Assembly (NCBI RefSeq): GCF_902635505.1
Contig: NC_045428.1
Location: forward strand, 216,932,301 to 216,996,300
From: Sarcophilus harrisii
Taxonomy: Eukaryota; Chordata; Mammalia; Dasyuromorphia; Dasyuridae
Length of the DNA: 64,000 bases
Reading direction: 5' to 3'
The notes beneath the pieces were generated by a model that worked only from the letters and a program-made list of their open reading frames with translations, did no database searches and was not told the origin of the DNA. A program made the position numbers and the translations under genes. Shown here in pieces: positions 1 through 11,043 of the stretch (position 1 is its first letter; the number at the start of each line of letters is the position of its first letter).

Positions 1-790
1 CATTGTTGGTGGAGCTGTTAACGAATCCAACCATTCTGGAGAGCAATCTGGAGTTATGCCCAAAAAATTATCAAACTGTGCATACCCTTTGATCCAGCAG
101 TGTTTCTACTGGGCTTATATACCCCAAGGAGATACTAAAGAAGGGAAAGGGACCATATGTGCCAAAATGTTTGTGGCAGCCCGATGTAGTGGCTAGAAGC
201 TGGAAACTGAGTGGATGCCCATCAATTGGAGAATGGTTGGGTAAATTGTGGTATATGAATGTTATGGAATGATTATTGTTCTGTAAGAAATGACCAGCAG
301 GATGAATACAGAGAGCTTGAGAGAATTACATGAACTGATGCTAATGAAATAGCAGAACCAAGAGATCATTATACACTTCAACAACGATACTGTATGAAGA
401 TGTAATCTTATGGAAGTGGATTTCTTTGACAAAGAGACCTAATTCAGTTTCAACTGATCAATGATGGACAGAAGCAGCTACACCCAAAGGAAAAAAAAAA
501 CTGGGAAATGAATGTAAACTGTTAGCATTTTTGTTTTTCTTCCCGGGTTATTTTTAACTTCTGAATCCAATTCTCCCTGTGTAACAAGAAAACTGTTTGG
601 ATCTTCACACATATATTGTATCTAGGATATACTGTAATTTATTTAACATGTATAGGACTGCTTGCCATCTAGGGGAGAGGGTGGAAGGTGGGAGGGAAAA
701 ATCGGAACAGAAGTGAGTGCAAGGGATAATGTTGTAAAAAAATTACTCTGGCATGGATTCTGTCAATAAAAAGTTACTATAATAATAAAA
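1..790 (+). mobile_element. L1 3' end (ORF2 C-terminus and 3' UTR)
   Basis: Sequence enters the window already inside L1 ORF2 and runs through the C-terminal region (CATTGTTGGTGGAGCTGT at the start, then the CPSIGEW-like and WYMNVME-like segments), the 3' UTR and a tail ending AATAAAAAGTTACTATAATAATAAAAAAAA. Several frame disruptions are visible against the sister copy at 52453-53328. The 5' end lies outside the window, so its length is unknown. Confidence 0.85.
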
Positions 791-839
791 AAAAGCAATG
801 CCAAAATGACTACTTTAGATTATTATGAATTTATATCCT

Positions 840-1250
840 GATAATGATATTTTTCAGGCAGGAAAGATTTCTGTAGCAGATAATCCTTTCCTCAAAAGCC
901 TCTCCCTAAAGTTGAATTTTAAAACATGCAATATGGGGAGGCAGTTAGGTGGTGCAATGGATAGATTCCCGGGCAAGTCACTTAACCCCAACAGCCTTAA
1001 TAAAAATAAAATAAAATAAAAATGCAATATGGACTTTGAATCAACTTCTAAATATTCAGGGAAACAAAAAGGTGGCATCAGATCTTTTTGCGTTACCAAC
1101 TTTTTAGAGGGTAAATCTCTTTAGAAACACATTGGAGAATGTGTCCAAAATACATTTCTCCAATGATACAAAGGAACAAGCATAGAAAGGAAATCTTGCC
1201 CACCCACCTGCTGGAATTTTTTAGTCTCTACAATTCATCATGAATAAGGA
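840..1250. repeat. Low-copy block, partial match to 27.8-28.1 kb
   Basis: The stretch around TGCAATATGGACTTTGAA (from 1023) matches TGCAATATGGACTTTGAA near 27883. Neighbouring text (GCAGGAAAG before it, ACAAGCATAG(A/C)AA(A/G)GAAAT after it) also recurs in the same order. This looks like a diverged duplicated segment rather than a named repeat. The SINE at 937-1021 interrupts this copy only. An alignment would be needed to set the ends. Confidence 0.4.
937..1021 (+). mobile_element. Short tRNA-headed marsupial SINE with target-site duplication
   Basis: The body begins GGAGGCAGTTAGGTGGTGCA and jumps directly to GGGCAAGTCACTTAACCCC and an AATAAA-rich tail. The middle of the usual SINE (B box and variable part) is missing. 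Direct repeats ATGCAATATGG at 926-936 and 1022-1032 flank it exactly, so the shortened form appears to be what was inserted, or it lost its centre later. Confidence 0.8.
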
Positions 1251-1353
1251 TTTTACAAAGGGATGCAAGAAGAGACTCACTCTGCTTTGTCCTTTGAAAG
1301 ATGCAAAGATACAAGAAGGTTCAAAATTGCCTAGTAGTTTTTTTTTTCTTTTT

Positions 1354-1483
1354 CAGAGGGAGTCAGGGTTAAGTGACTTGTTTAGGGTCACAAAACTAAT
1401 GATTATCTAAGGCTGGATTTGAACTGTGGTTCTCCTGACTTCAGGAGCAATGCTCTAGCTACCATGCCATCTAACTTTCCAAA
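1354..1483 (-). mobile_element. SINE, minus strand (MIR-like or related tRNA-SINE)
   Basis: Read on the minus strand it gives a degenerate tRNA-type head, then a B-box-like segment (plus-strand form GGATTTGAACTGTGG), then TGACCCTAAACAAGTCACTTAACCC. The divergence suggests an old copy. It could be MIR or a marsupial tRNA-SINE. Confidence 0.65.
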
Positions 1484-1680
1484 TACTACTTATTTGCAAA
1501 AAATTTTAGTGCATTATCTGGTTTTGCTAGTTGGGCTTTTTTTTCCCTCTTCTCTTCTATCGCTATAAAATCTCTCAGAGGTAGGATACTAGTCCTAACT
1601 CTGGCAGTTAAAAAACCCTATTAATAATATTTTAATTTCTTTAAAAATCCCATCTTAATTTAATTGGCAAGAAATGATGG

Positions 1681-1715
1681 CGCACACACACACACACACA
1701 CACACACACCACACA
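1681..1715. repeat. (CA)n microsatellite
   Basis: About 14 CA units with one interruption near the 3' end, followed by CACATACA. Confidence 0.95.
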
Positions 1716-1879
1716 TACAATCCATGTAAAGTTGTGTTGCTATGAACAAAAAGGAATAAATGCCAGAGATGTTACAGAAGTAAAAGTGATAAGATTTCAT
1801 AGCTGATAGGATAGTATACAGCTATGAAAAAGGATAGATGGCTAGGAGTGAAAGACAACTTTGAAAGAAGAGGTCTGAT

Positions 1880-3050
1880 TTTTCAAGACAACTCTAGGGA
1901 TTATTTGAGCATAATTACAAAACACTTTTCACAGAAATCAAATTAGATCTATACAAATAGAAAAATAGCACTTGCTTATGGAGAGGCTCAGCTAATATAA
2001 TAAAAATGACAATTCCCCTTCAATTACTCTGCTGATTCAGTACCACACAAATCATACTAACATTACTTTTCAGTACCACACAAATCATACTAACATTACT
2101 TTTTAGCAGTAGAAAAAAATAAAATAATTCAACTGAATTCAACAAAAGGTCATGAATAAGAAGGGAATTAATGGGAAAAAATGCAATGGAAGACTGCCTA
2201 GCCATACCAGACCTAAAACCATATTATGAAGCAATGGTCATCAAAACCATTTGGTAATGGCTAAGAATTGGTATTGGTTCAGTGGAATAGGTGAGGTCCA
2301 CAAGACAGAATAATCAATGAATGTAGTAATCTAGTGTGTGAGAAAACCAAAGACTCCAACTACTGGGATAAGAACTCACTATCTAATAAAGATTGCTGGA
2401 GAAATTGAAAAATAGCATGGCAGATTATAGGCACGGACCAACATCTAACAACCAATACCAAGTTAAGGTCAAAATGACTTCATGATTTAGAGAAAGGATG
2501 TTACCTATAAGAAAATTAGCAGAACAAGGAGTAGTTGTCCACTTTCTGATCTTTGGAGAAGGGAGGGATTTATGACCAAAGAAGAACTAGACAACATTAT
2601 GACATGCAAAATAGATAATTTTGACAACATAAAATTTAAAAAGTTTTTGTACAAACAAAACCAAAGCAATCAAGATTAGAAGGGGAGCAGAAAGCAGGTA
2701 AACAATTTTATAGCCAGTGATTCTAATAAAAGAAGAATCAAATTTATAAGAATGCAAGTCTTTCCTCAATTGATAAATGGTCAAATCTTATAAACAGAAA
2801 ATTTTCAAATCAAAAAATTAAATCATCACTAGTTTAAAAATATTCCAAATCACTCTTTACAGAAATAGAAAGGAAAACAACTCTAAAGTATTCCTTTACA
2901 TTTTTCAGATTGGCTAAAATGACTGGAAAAGATAATAATAAATATTTGAGGGAATGTGGGAAAATAGGAACACTAATATAATGTTGCTGAAATTGTGTAT
3001 TGAGCTAGACATTGTGCAGAACAATTAGAAACTCTACTCAAAATATTACA
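1880..3050 (+). mobile_element. Old L1 ORF2 segment
   Basis: Matches the central-to-C-terminal part of marsupial L1 ORF2 in order: ACAATTACAAAACACTTTTC, then AATAATAAAAATGACAATTC, a region equivalent to GGATAAGAACTCACTAT, and GGAATGTGGGAAAATAGGAAC near the end. It has many stops and shifts and no 3' tail. The sequence then jumps back to an earlier part of ORF2 in the next fragment. Confidence 0.75.
2038..2103. repeat. Exact 33 bp tandem duplication
   Basis: The 33 bp unit beginning CAGTACCACACAAATC occurs twice head to tail with no mismatch (2038-2070 and 2071-2103) inside an otherwise badly eroded L1. The perfect identity points to a recent slippage or repair event. Confidence 0.95.
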
Positions 3051-3440
3051 ATAAATCACATTAGCAACAAATAAGAGGAATAAAATACAACCAGAAAAAG
3101 CATAAGCACTTCAATGTATTGGCAAAAAAACAAACAAACAAAAAACAATAGGAAGGTTTAGAGAAATTCCATTTGCAATATTTGCAAACAGTATAAAAAT
3201 ATTTGGGAGTCTGCCAACACCCAAAAGAACTATGTGAACACAATTACAAAACACTTTTCACATGAATACAATTTTTTAAAAATTGAGAAATGTTAAATGC
3301 TCATTGGGAGGCAAAGCCACTATAGTGAAAATTAAAATTTTTCATGGCTATACTAATCAAACCACCAAAGTATTATTTTATAAATCTAAAAAATTAATAC
3401 CAAAATTAATCTGGAAGAAATGGTCTAAATTATCATTGAA
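3051..3440 (+). mobile_element. Old L1 ORF2 fragment (upstream part of ORF2)
   Basis: Text equivalent to the L1 segment GAGAAATTCCATTTG ... AAATATTTGGGAGTCT ... GAACACAATTACAAAACACT ... AAAATTAATCTGGAAGAA. This part of ORF2 lies upstream of what is seen at 1880-3050, so it is either a second insertion or a rearranged piece of the same one. Confidence 0.65.
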
Positions 3441-3588
3441 ATCAGGGATAAGGAAGGAGAGGAAGGGGAAGAGGAAGATGTATGGAAGAGCACAAGGAGG
3501 AGGAGAAAAAGAAAACAGAAAAAGAGTAAGAGAAGAAAAAATGAAGATGAAGGAGAAGTAGAAAAAAAGAAGAGAAAGAGGAAGGAAG
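3440..3588. repeat. GA-rich low-complexity tract
   Basis: Almost pure purine (GGAAGGAGAGGAAGGGGAAG and similar) on the plus strand. It contains the left target repeat of the LTR that follows. Confidence 0.85.
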
Positions 3589-4058
3589 TGTAGTGTTCTT
3601 TGTTCAGTTTTCCTGGGGGTCTCTGGAAACAGCCTTCGTTTCAATTCAGTAATTATCACAAGTACAGCCAGATGTTAAAGTCCAGATTCTTTATTATCAC
3701 CTTCCTGATGCTGGGCAGCTTTCTGAAGAGCCTTTCAGACCAGTGTTGGTCTCAATGGAAAAATGCAGGAGGAGATACTGCCACCAGGAGCCTGAATGAA
3801 GGTGAAAATGAATTTCTGTCTCCTTGGCTCTGAGAGCTTCTCACCTGTGGTTCTCAGTCCCTGATTATATGCTCCACAAAGAGTATAAACCAATCATTAT
3901 ATCACTAGGAAACCATTATTTGTTGTAAGATTAAATCAAGCATAATGAATTTAAAGAACTATTGAACTAGATAACCATTGTCTCATCAATTCCACTTAGT
4001 TAATACCTTATAAGAAGTTCAGAGCCTTGTAAGAAGTTCAGAGTTCTGGCCCATCACA
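3589..4058 (-). mobile_element. Solo LTR of an endogenous retrovirus-like element
   Basis: On the minus strand the segment starts TGTGATGGGCCAGAACTC and ends in CA. It has a TATA-like stretch in its middle and an AATAAAG signal followed by a U5-like tail. A 6 bp direct repeat AGGAAG flanks it at 3583-3588 and 4059-4064, although the purine-rich setting weakens that. No internal retroviral sequence is seen beside it, so it is a fossil solo LTR. A related LTR lies at about 19200-19592. Confidence 0.7.
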
Positions 4059-4099
4059 AGGAAGGAAAGAAGAAAGAAAGAAGTAAATTATACAATAAT

Positions 4100-4800
4100 A
4101 GAAGAAGACACAAATTCACTAAAAATTTTCATGTATAGTCCTGCTGCCTTCACATTCTAATCCTGTATTTTTGTGTATAACCTAATCTCTATATGTTCCC
4201 TCATTTTTCTGTTAGCAGTTTCCTTTGCTGTAATAATGGGCAGGAAGGAAATACCTCTGAGCTCCCTACTCTACTGTCCATGCCCAAATTTCCCTGGAAC
4301 TGGAGTATAGTTATCACCTCTCTCAGTAGCAACTTCAGAGTCAGTCCCTCTGATCACAAGCAATCAAATCAAGATGAAGGATGGACTGGAAAAGGGCCTA
4401 ATCTTATTTGATATGTGTAGTACAGCTTTCAAAATATCAGTGATGTAATTAGTAAAAGAGGACCAGCACCACCTGGATGGTAATATACATAGTAGAGTGC
4501 TGAAAGCCTTAAAGAGAAAGTGTGCTTTCTTTTTTCTATTGACTTTGGGGTTCAGAAGGTTTCTGATGGCAGCATAGGATGCTCTTTAGAGTTCATAAAA
4601 CCATCTCGTGGAAACTATGATCTCAGAACTTTTCATTGCTGTCCTAGAAGGTGTTCAGGAAAACCATGTTCAGGGAGTACTTCAAGGTCAGAATCTGGAT
4701 CTCAGGTCTTACAGAAAAGGATTTCTGTCCCATATCAACAGGCATCCCCTGGTGCAGGTCTGAGGTGCCCAGCAGTGGAGGTGAAAACAATAATCAATCA
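4100..4800. repeat. Low-copy block d, copy 1
   Basis: Matches 41868-42310 in the same orientation. Shared landmarks, in order: AATAATGGGCAGGAA, CTGAAAGCCTTAAAGA (here) against TTGAAAGCCTTAAAGA, GAAACTATGATCT, and CAGGCATCCCCTG(A/G)TGCAGGTCTG(A/G)GGTGCCCA. This copy carries about 230 bp (roughly 4275-4500) that the other lacks. It is not a repeat family I recognise, and no open frame is shared. Confidence 0.7.
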
Positions 4801-4804
4801 ATAC

Positions 4805-5620
4805 TGATTTGGAGCTTTTTTTAATACTTAGAAATGGCTTTAATTTCATTGTCTGAAACATAGGTGCTAAAATCTTTTGAACATCTATCAAGTGGAGAAT
4901 AGTTTGTATTTTTAAAAATTTGAGTAAGTTCACTATACAGTTTAGAAATGAGAGCTTTATTAGAAACATTGGCAGTAAAATGATTTCCAAGCTTTCTACT
5001 TCCCTTCTAATGTTGGCTTTATTAGTTTTAATTTGTACAAAACTTTTTTTTCTTTTTTTTCCCAATTTTTTTTTATTTTTAATTTAATAGCCTTTTATTT
5101 ACAGGTTATATGCATGGGTAACTTTACAGCATTAACAATTGCCAAACCTCTTGTTCCAATTTTTCACCTCTTACCCCCCACCCCTTCCCCTAGATGGTAG
5201 GATGACCAGTAGATGTTAAATACATTAAAATATAAATTAGATACACAACAAGTATACATGACCAAAACATTATTTTGCTGTATAAAAAGAATCAGACTCT
5301 GAAATATTGTTGTACAAAACTTTTTAAACTTAGTACAAACAACTTATCCTTTTTACATTTCATAATGTTAAATTATTTTTCTTTGGTCATAAATTATTCC
5401 TTTCTTCAGAAATCTGAGAGGTACATAATCCCTTGTTCTCCTAATTTGCTTATGGTTTCATCCTTTTTGTCTAAATCATGAACCCATTCAGATATTATCT
5501 AGGCATAGGGTGTTAGGTGTTTGTTGTTGCCTACTTTCTGCCATACTATTTTCCAAATACCCCAGCAATTTTTGTCAAATAATGAATTCTTATTCCAGCA
5601 AGGAGAGTAAAAATAGAAAT
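4805..5620 (-). mobile_element. Old L1 ORF2 segment, interrupted
   Basis: The minus strand reads L1 ORF2 between the region of GGATAAGAATTCATTATTTG and the C-terminal half, with many breaks. It is split by the younger L1 tail at 5048-5309 and resumes cleanly afterwards (GTACAAACAACTTATCC). Confidence 0.75.
5048..5309 (-). mobile_element. 5'-truncated L1 3' tail with target-site duplication
   Basis: The minus strand gives the L1 3' UTR end (GGTCATCCTACCATCTAGGG, then CAATTGTTAATGCTGTAAAG, CCTGTAAATAAAAGGCTATT and poly-A). Direct repeats TTGTACAAAACTTTT at 5033-5047 and 5310-5324 bound it. It inserted into the older minus-strand L1. Confidence 0.9.
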
Positions 5621-5716
5621 AATTTTCTTATTAAAAACTTGAAATGTGCTAAAAACAATAAAAGATTCTAGAAACATTTAGCCTATACGCAGAAGGTCTG
5701 AGTTAAAAAATAACTA

Positions 5717-6551
5717 TCAGGGGATGCGGGAAAACTGGGACATTGATGCATTGTTGGTGGAGTTGTGAACCAATCCAACCATTCTGGAGAGCAATTTGAA
5801 ATTATACCCCAAAAGTTATCAAACTGTGCATACCCTTTGATCCAGCAGTGCTACAACTGGGCTTATATCCAAAGAGATACTAAAGAAGTGAAAGGGACTG
5901 GTATGTGCCGAAATGTTTGTGGCAGCCCTTTTTGTAGTGGCTAGAAACTGGAAAATTAGTGAATGCCCATCAATTGGAGAATGGTTAGGTAAATTGTGGT
6001 ATATGAATGTTATGGAATATTATTATTCTGTAAGAAATGATCAGCAGGATGAATACAGAGAGACTTGGAGATACTTACATGAATTGATGCTAAATGAAAT
6101 GAGCAGAACCAGGAGATCATTATATATTTCAACAATGATACTGTATGAGGATATACTCTGATGAAAGCAGGTATCTTCAACAAAGAGAAGATCTAACTCA
6201 ATTCCAATCGATCAATGATGGACAGAAACAGCTATACCCAGAGAAGGAACACTGGGAAATGAGTGTAAACTGGTTGCATTTTTGTTTTTCTTCCCAGGTT
6301 ATTTTTTACCTTCTGAATCCAATTCTCCCTGTGCAACAAGAGAACTGTTCAGTTCTACGCACATATATATTGTATCTAGGATGTACTGTGACATATTTAA
6401 CATGTATAGGACTGCTTGCCATCTAGGGGAGGGGGTGGAGGGAGGAAAGGAAAAAGTCAGAACAGAAGTGAGTGCAAGTGATAATGTTGTAAAAAAATTA
6501 CCCAGGCATATGTTCTGTCAATAAAAAGTTATAATAAAAAAAAAGAAGAAG
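5717..6551 (+). mobile_element. 5'-truncated L1 with target-site duplication
   Basis: Begins in ORF2 at GGATGCGGGAAAACTGGGAC and carries an open C-terminal stretch from 5913 (residues like [14 protein letters not shown] and CPSIGEW), then the complete 3' UTR and poly-A. AAAAAATAACTA repeats at 5705-5716 and 6552-6563. Few differences from the copy at 52453-53328, so it is fairly young. Confidence 0.92.
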
Positions 6552-6579
6552 AAAAAATAACTACCTATCTATCCAACTA

Positions 6580-6660
6580 TATCTGTGTGTTTGTGTGTAT
6601 CCGTGTGTTTGTGTGTATCCGTGTGTGCCTGTGTGTGTTGTGTATATGGGTGTAACCACA
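6580..6660. repeat. TG-rich imperfect microsatellite
   Basis: Units of the form GTGTGTTTGTGTGTATCC repeat with variation. Confidence 0.85.
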
Positions 6661-6904
6661 ACCTCTTAGGAAAAATTCAAATTAGAAAATGCAGTAATCA
6701 GGCTTGCATTTGATTTTGCATCTTGCTCTATAAGAGAATAATGCCCGCAGAATCCTTTCATCCAAAGAAGTAGGCTTATGGTGAAAAATAACTTTTTCAG
6801 AAAAACTTAGATAAAAAGACTAGAAGTACAAGGAAATATTAAAGTGCAAACTTAGGAGAATTAAGAGATATACAGAAAAGAAAACATGGAAATTAATAAG
6901 CATG
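6661..6904. other. No recognised feature
   Basis: About 240 bp of AT-rich sequence without a repeat or open frame that I can assign. Confidence 0.5.
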
Positions 6905-7760
6905 TAAACAGTGGAGGCAAGATGGCGAAGAAAATCCAGGCAGTTGCCAGAGTTCTTTCCAGTTTCCCTTGGTAACAAAGCTAACTCAAACCTCGAGCTG
7001 AATTCTGGAGGGACAGAACACACAAAAATTCTGGGAGAAATCATTTTTGAACTTAGGATATTGTTGGAGGACTTCAAGAAAAGTCTGTGTCACTTTACTA
7101 AAAAGGGAGCAGGACCACTAAAAGCAGGATGCATGGGATCTGAAAGGAGATTTTAGCCACAATGCAGATCAGCAGCTGACGCTCCTCAGTCCTGGTCCAG
7201 AGAGTCAGAGGGTCAGCAGGCTAGCTATGAGACCTCTAACCCAAGTACAAGGCAAGCTGAGAGGCCATAGGTGAGCTAGGCCAGTCGAATCCAGCCCAGA
7301 GGGAAAGCTGGAAGCACTGCTGCTTCCTGCTCAGAAAACCAGAAAGATGCCCCTTTCTCCCTTGAAAAGAAACAGGACAGTGTCTCCTGAGAGCAGTGCT
7401 TACTTTTATATTAATTATATTATATAATATATATATATATTATATAATATAATATATAAATATATAATAATAATAAATATATGTAAATATAATATATATA
7501 TATAAATATATAATTAAATAATAAAATTATATTAAAAAAGAAAGGCATAAAGAGAGAAAGCTGCCATGGTAACAGGGAAGGTCAGAACACAAAATTACTA
7601 AAGGACAGCAAAAGCATCATCAGGCCTATATGTGAAACCTCAAAGGGGAACATGAAGTGGTCTCAAGCTCAAAAGGTTCGTTGAATCTCAAAGAGGATTA
7701 TAAAAATCAAGTCAAGAGAGGTAGAAGAAAAATGAGAGAAAGAAATGATAGTTACGGCAG
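6905..7760 (+). mobile_element. L1 5' UTR and start of ORF1, first of two in tandem
   Basis: Starts with the L1 5' signature GGAGGCAAGATGGCGAAGAA. The sequence downstream (7512-7760) parallels 8280-8470 of the next element, with the ORF1 leader text GTGGTCTCAAGC(T/C)CAAA. The copy is cut where the next L1 5' end begins. An AT-rich satellite-like tract sits inside it at 7399-7535. Confidence 0.7.
7399..7535. repeat. AT-rich self-complementary tract
   Basis: About 130 bp made almost only of A and T in TATAAT/ATATATA arrangements that can fold on themselves. It probably grew inside the L1 5' region, since L1-like text lies on both sides. Confidence 0.8.
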
Positions 7761-7766
7761 TTCTGA

Positions 7767-10700
7767 AGGTGGAGCCAAGATGATGGAGATGGCAGAGAGA
7801 TGGCAGATAGAAGCCCAATTAACTTTGAAAACCACATGAAACCAAGTCTCTGACAGAGTCTGATGGAAAGAAACCATTCTCTACCTCAAGATAGACTAGA
7901 AGGATTTCAAGAAGGGTCACTGTCATTGAGGGAAAGGGGGTGTTCAGCCCAGCTCAGATGGTGTCCGGAAAAGCCAGTGAGAGGGTCTGAGTCACAGCAG
8001 ATCAGAAACTGAGGTCCTCTATCCTGGCTCAGTGCTAGAGAGACCAGCAGGGCAGCACCCAGGCAAATTGCCAGCCCAGGAAACCAGGCTATTGCCTGCA
8101 GAGACCAGGTAGGGCTGCCCACTGCTGGGAGCAAGACACCAAACACAAGGAGTCCCTGTACTCCAAGCCAAGGCTCAGAGGTGCATAAGAAGCTTGGGAC
8201 AGCTGCACCCCAGGAGCAATATTCAACCATAGAAGTTACATAATCTGGGAAAAGAAAATGAGCAAGAAACAGAAAAGAACCTGAAAAGCTACTGGGGTGA
8301 CAGAGAAAACTAAAAGACTCCCTCAGATGATGACAAAATGTCCATTGAAGAAATCTCAAAAGAGTAATGGAATTGGTCTCAAGCCCAAAGAGGCCTCTTG
8401 AAAAGGCTTATAAAAGATTTTAAAAGACAAATAAGAGATGTAGAAGAAAGACTGGGAAAAGAAATGAGAGTATGCAAGAGAGAGTCAACAGCTTGGAAAA
8501 GGAAAACAGTTACTTAAAAAATGGGCTAAATGTCAACAACAACAACACTGAATAAAACACCTTTAAAAGTAGAACTAATTAAGTGAAAAAAAAGAAACAC
8601 AAAAGCTAACAGAAGAAAATCCCACATTAAAAATGAGAACCAGATAAATGGAAGCTAATGACTCTTAGGAGACATCAAGAATCAGTCAAACCAAAAAGAA
8701 GGAAAAAAGGAAGAACATGTAAAATACTTCATTGGAAAAACAGCTGATCTGGAAAACAGATCAGGAGACATGATTTTAAAATTATTAGTCTATGAAAAAA
8801 AAAGGCCAATAAAAAAGAGAGCCTGGATAGCATTCTTCAAGAGATCAAAGAAAACTGCCCTGGCATTCCAAAACTGGAAGGCAAAATAGTCATTGAAAGA
8901 ATCCACAAAAGGTAAACTGGGGAAAAATATATATTGTTTAAAGGTTAAACTGTTCACATCTGTAGATGGGAAAATGGCCTTTGTAACTCTTGAGAAATGT
9001 ATCTTTTCTTGGGGCAATAAGAGGGGCCATATAAACACATGGTGTAGGTTTCAATTGATTCTGATTTGATATCAAAGAAAAAGATATTCAAGAGTGGGAA
9101 AAGGATTGTACTGGATAAAGATGAAAGGAGATGTAAACTGAGATAAATTAGATCACATGAAGAGGCACAAAAGGTCGATCAGAATAGAGGGAAAGAAGGA
9201 AGTGGGACGAACACTATCTGAAGCTTAATCTCAGAAGTTTTAGCTCCAAGAAGAAATAACATATTCACTCATCTGGGTGGAGAAATTTATTTTACATTCT
9301 GATGAAGTAGAAGGAGAAAGGGGGAAAGAAAATGAAGGGGCTAGATAGAAAAGAGGGCAGAAACACTAAGAGAAAGGGAAAGAGGAGGAGGGGTGATGGA
9401 AGAGAGGAGAGGTTGAGGGCACTGTGTGTTATAAACAAACTAAGGAGTGATAGGATGGGAAGAGAAAAGAAAGCATAAACTGGGGAGAAAATAGGATGGA
9501 AGGAAATACACAGCTGTGTAACTGTGTAATTGTGAAGGTGAAAGGGATGAACTTTCCTATAAAACAGAAGCAGATAGTAGAGTAGGTTAGAGAATTCTAC
9601 AATATGTCACTTATAAGAAACACTTTAGAAGCAGAGAAATACATATGAAATAAAGGTAAAAGACCGGACCAGCATATATTATGTTTCAGCTGAAGTAAAA
9701 AAAGAAAAAGAAAAAAGCAGAGGTAGCAATCCTAATCTCAACAAAGAGATGAAGTGTAAATAGATTTAATTAAAAGTGATAAGGAAGGCAACAATGTCTT
9801 GCTAATGGGGACCATCAATAATGAAGAAATATCAAAACTAAACATATGCACCAAGTAGGATGACATCTAGATTCGTAGAGAAAAAGTTATGAGTCACACA
9901 TCAAAATCTTAAATTCCCTCTCTCAAAAATAGATAAATCTAACCACATAAGCAAGAAAGAAGTTAAGGAGGTGAAAGGAATATTAGAAAATTTAGCTAGG
10001 ATAGACGCTAGAGAAAACTGAATGAGAACAGGAAGGAATACATTATACAAGGCATCTATACAACAATTGGTTTTATATTAGAGCATAAAAAAATGAAGAA
10101 AGGCTGAAGAAATATTAAATGCATTATTTTTCTATTATGGTGCAATAAATATTACTTTTAATGAAGGACCATGAAAAAATAGGCCAAAACTTAATTGGAA
10201 TCTAAGCAACCCAGTCCTAAAGAATGGTTGGCTTAAACAACAGATTATAAGCACAATCAAGTATTTCATCCAAGAGAATGACAATGAGACAATATATTCA
10301 AACTTAAGGGATGTAGCAAAACAGTTTTTAGGGGAAATTTTGCATCTCTAGTTGCTTACCATGAATAATATAGAGAAAAGATCCACAAATTTGGAATGCA
10401 AGTAAAAAAATTTTAAAGGACAAACTAAAAACCCTCAATTAACCAAATTGGAAATTCTGAAAACTATTAAAATAGATTAAGAAAATCAAAAGGAAGAAAA
10501 CAATTTAACTAATAAATAAAAGTAATAGCTGGTTTTAAGAGAACAAACAGAACAGACAAATCTTTGATTAATTACAGAAGGGAAAGAACAAAACCAAATT
10601 ACCAGTATCAAAAATTAAAAGGGTGACCTCCTCACCAATGAAGAAAAAAAGTAATAATTAGGAGCTTATTCAGAATAAGATACAAGCATTTTCATTAAGA

Positions 10701-11043
10701 GCAGAGGTAAAACAAAGATGCCCATTTTATTATCATTATTATTCAGTATTCTACCAGAACTGTTAACTTTGGCAAAAGAAGAAGAAAAAAGGAATTGCAA
10801 TAGGTAATGAAGAAACAAAACTATCACTCTTGGCAGATGATTCTATTGTATATTTCAAGAATCCCAAATAATCAACTAACTAGAAACAATTAACTTTAAC
10901 AAAGTTGTAGGAAAAAATGCACAAAAATCATCAACATTTCCATGTTACCAACAAAGCTCAACAGTAACAGAGAAATCCCATTTAAAATAACTATAAAATA
11001 TCTAAAATATTTGGAAGTATACCTACCAAGACAAACCCAGGAA
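7767..11043 (+). mobile_element. Old L1 with 5' end, ORF1 and partial ORF2; paralogue at 20.6 kb
   Basis: Begins GGTGGAGCCAAGATGATGG, an L1 5' end. The ORF1 coiled-coil region is recognisable at about 8350-8800 (repeated AGAAGAAAGACTGGGAAAAG-type text), and the ORF1-ORF2 spacer lies at about 9100-9480. ORF2 begins near 9500 and reaches the reverse transcriptase motif near 10830 (CTCTTGGCAGATGATTC, equivalent to FADD with F changed to L). About 10665 the text skips part of ORF2, an internal deletion. All frames are heavily broken. From about 8877 on it matches 20590 onward. It ends where the minus-strand L1 inserted. Confidence 0.75.

Noticed and set aside
1681-1715. Possible CRISPR-like regular repeat
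   Set aside because: It is a plain dinucleotide microsatellite. No spaced repeats of CRISPR type were seen anywhere, and the window is mammalian.
7907-8359. 150-codon minus-strand open frame resembling a membrane protein
   Set aside because: It is the antisense of an L1 5' UTR.
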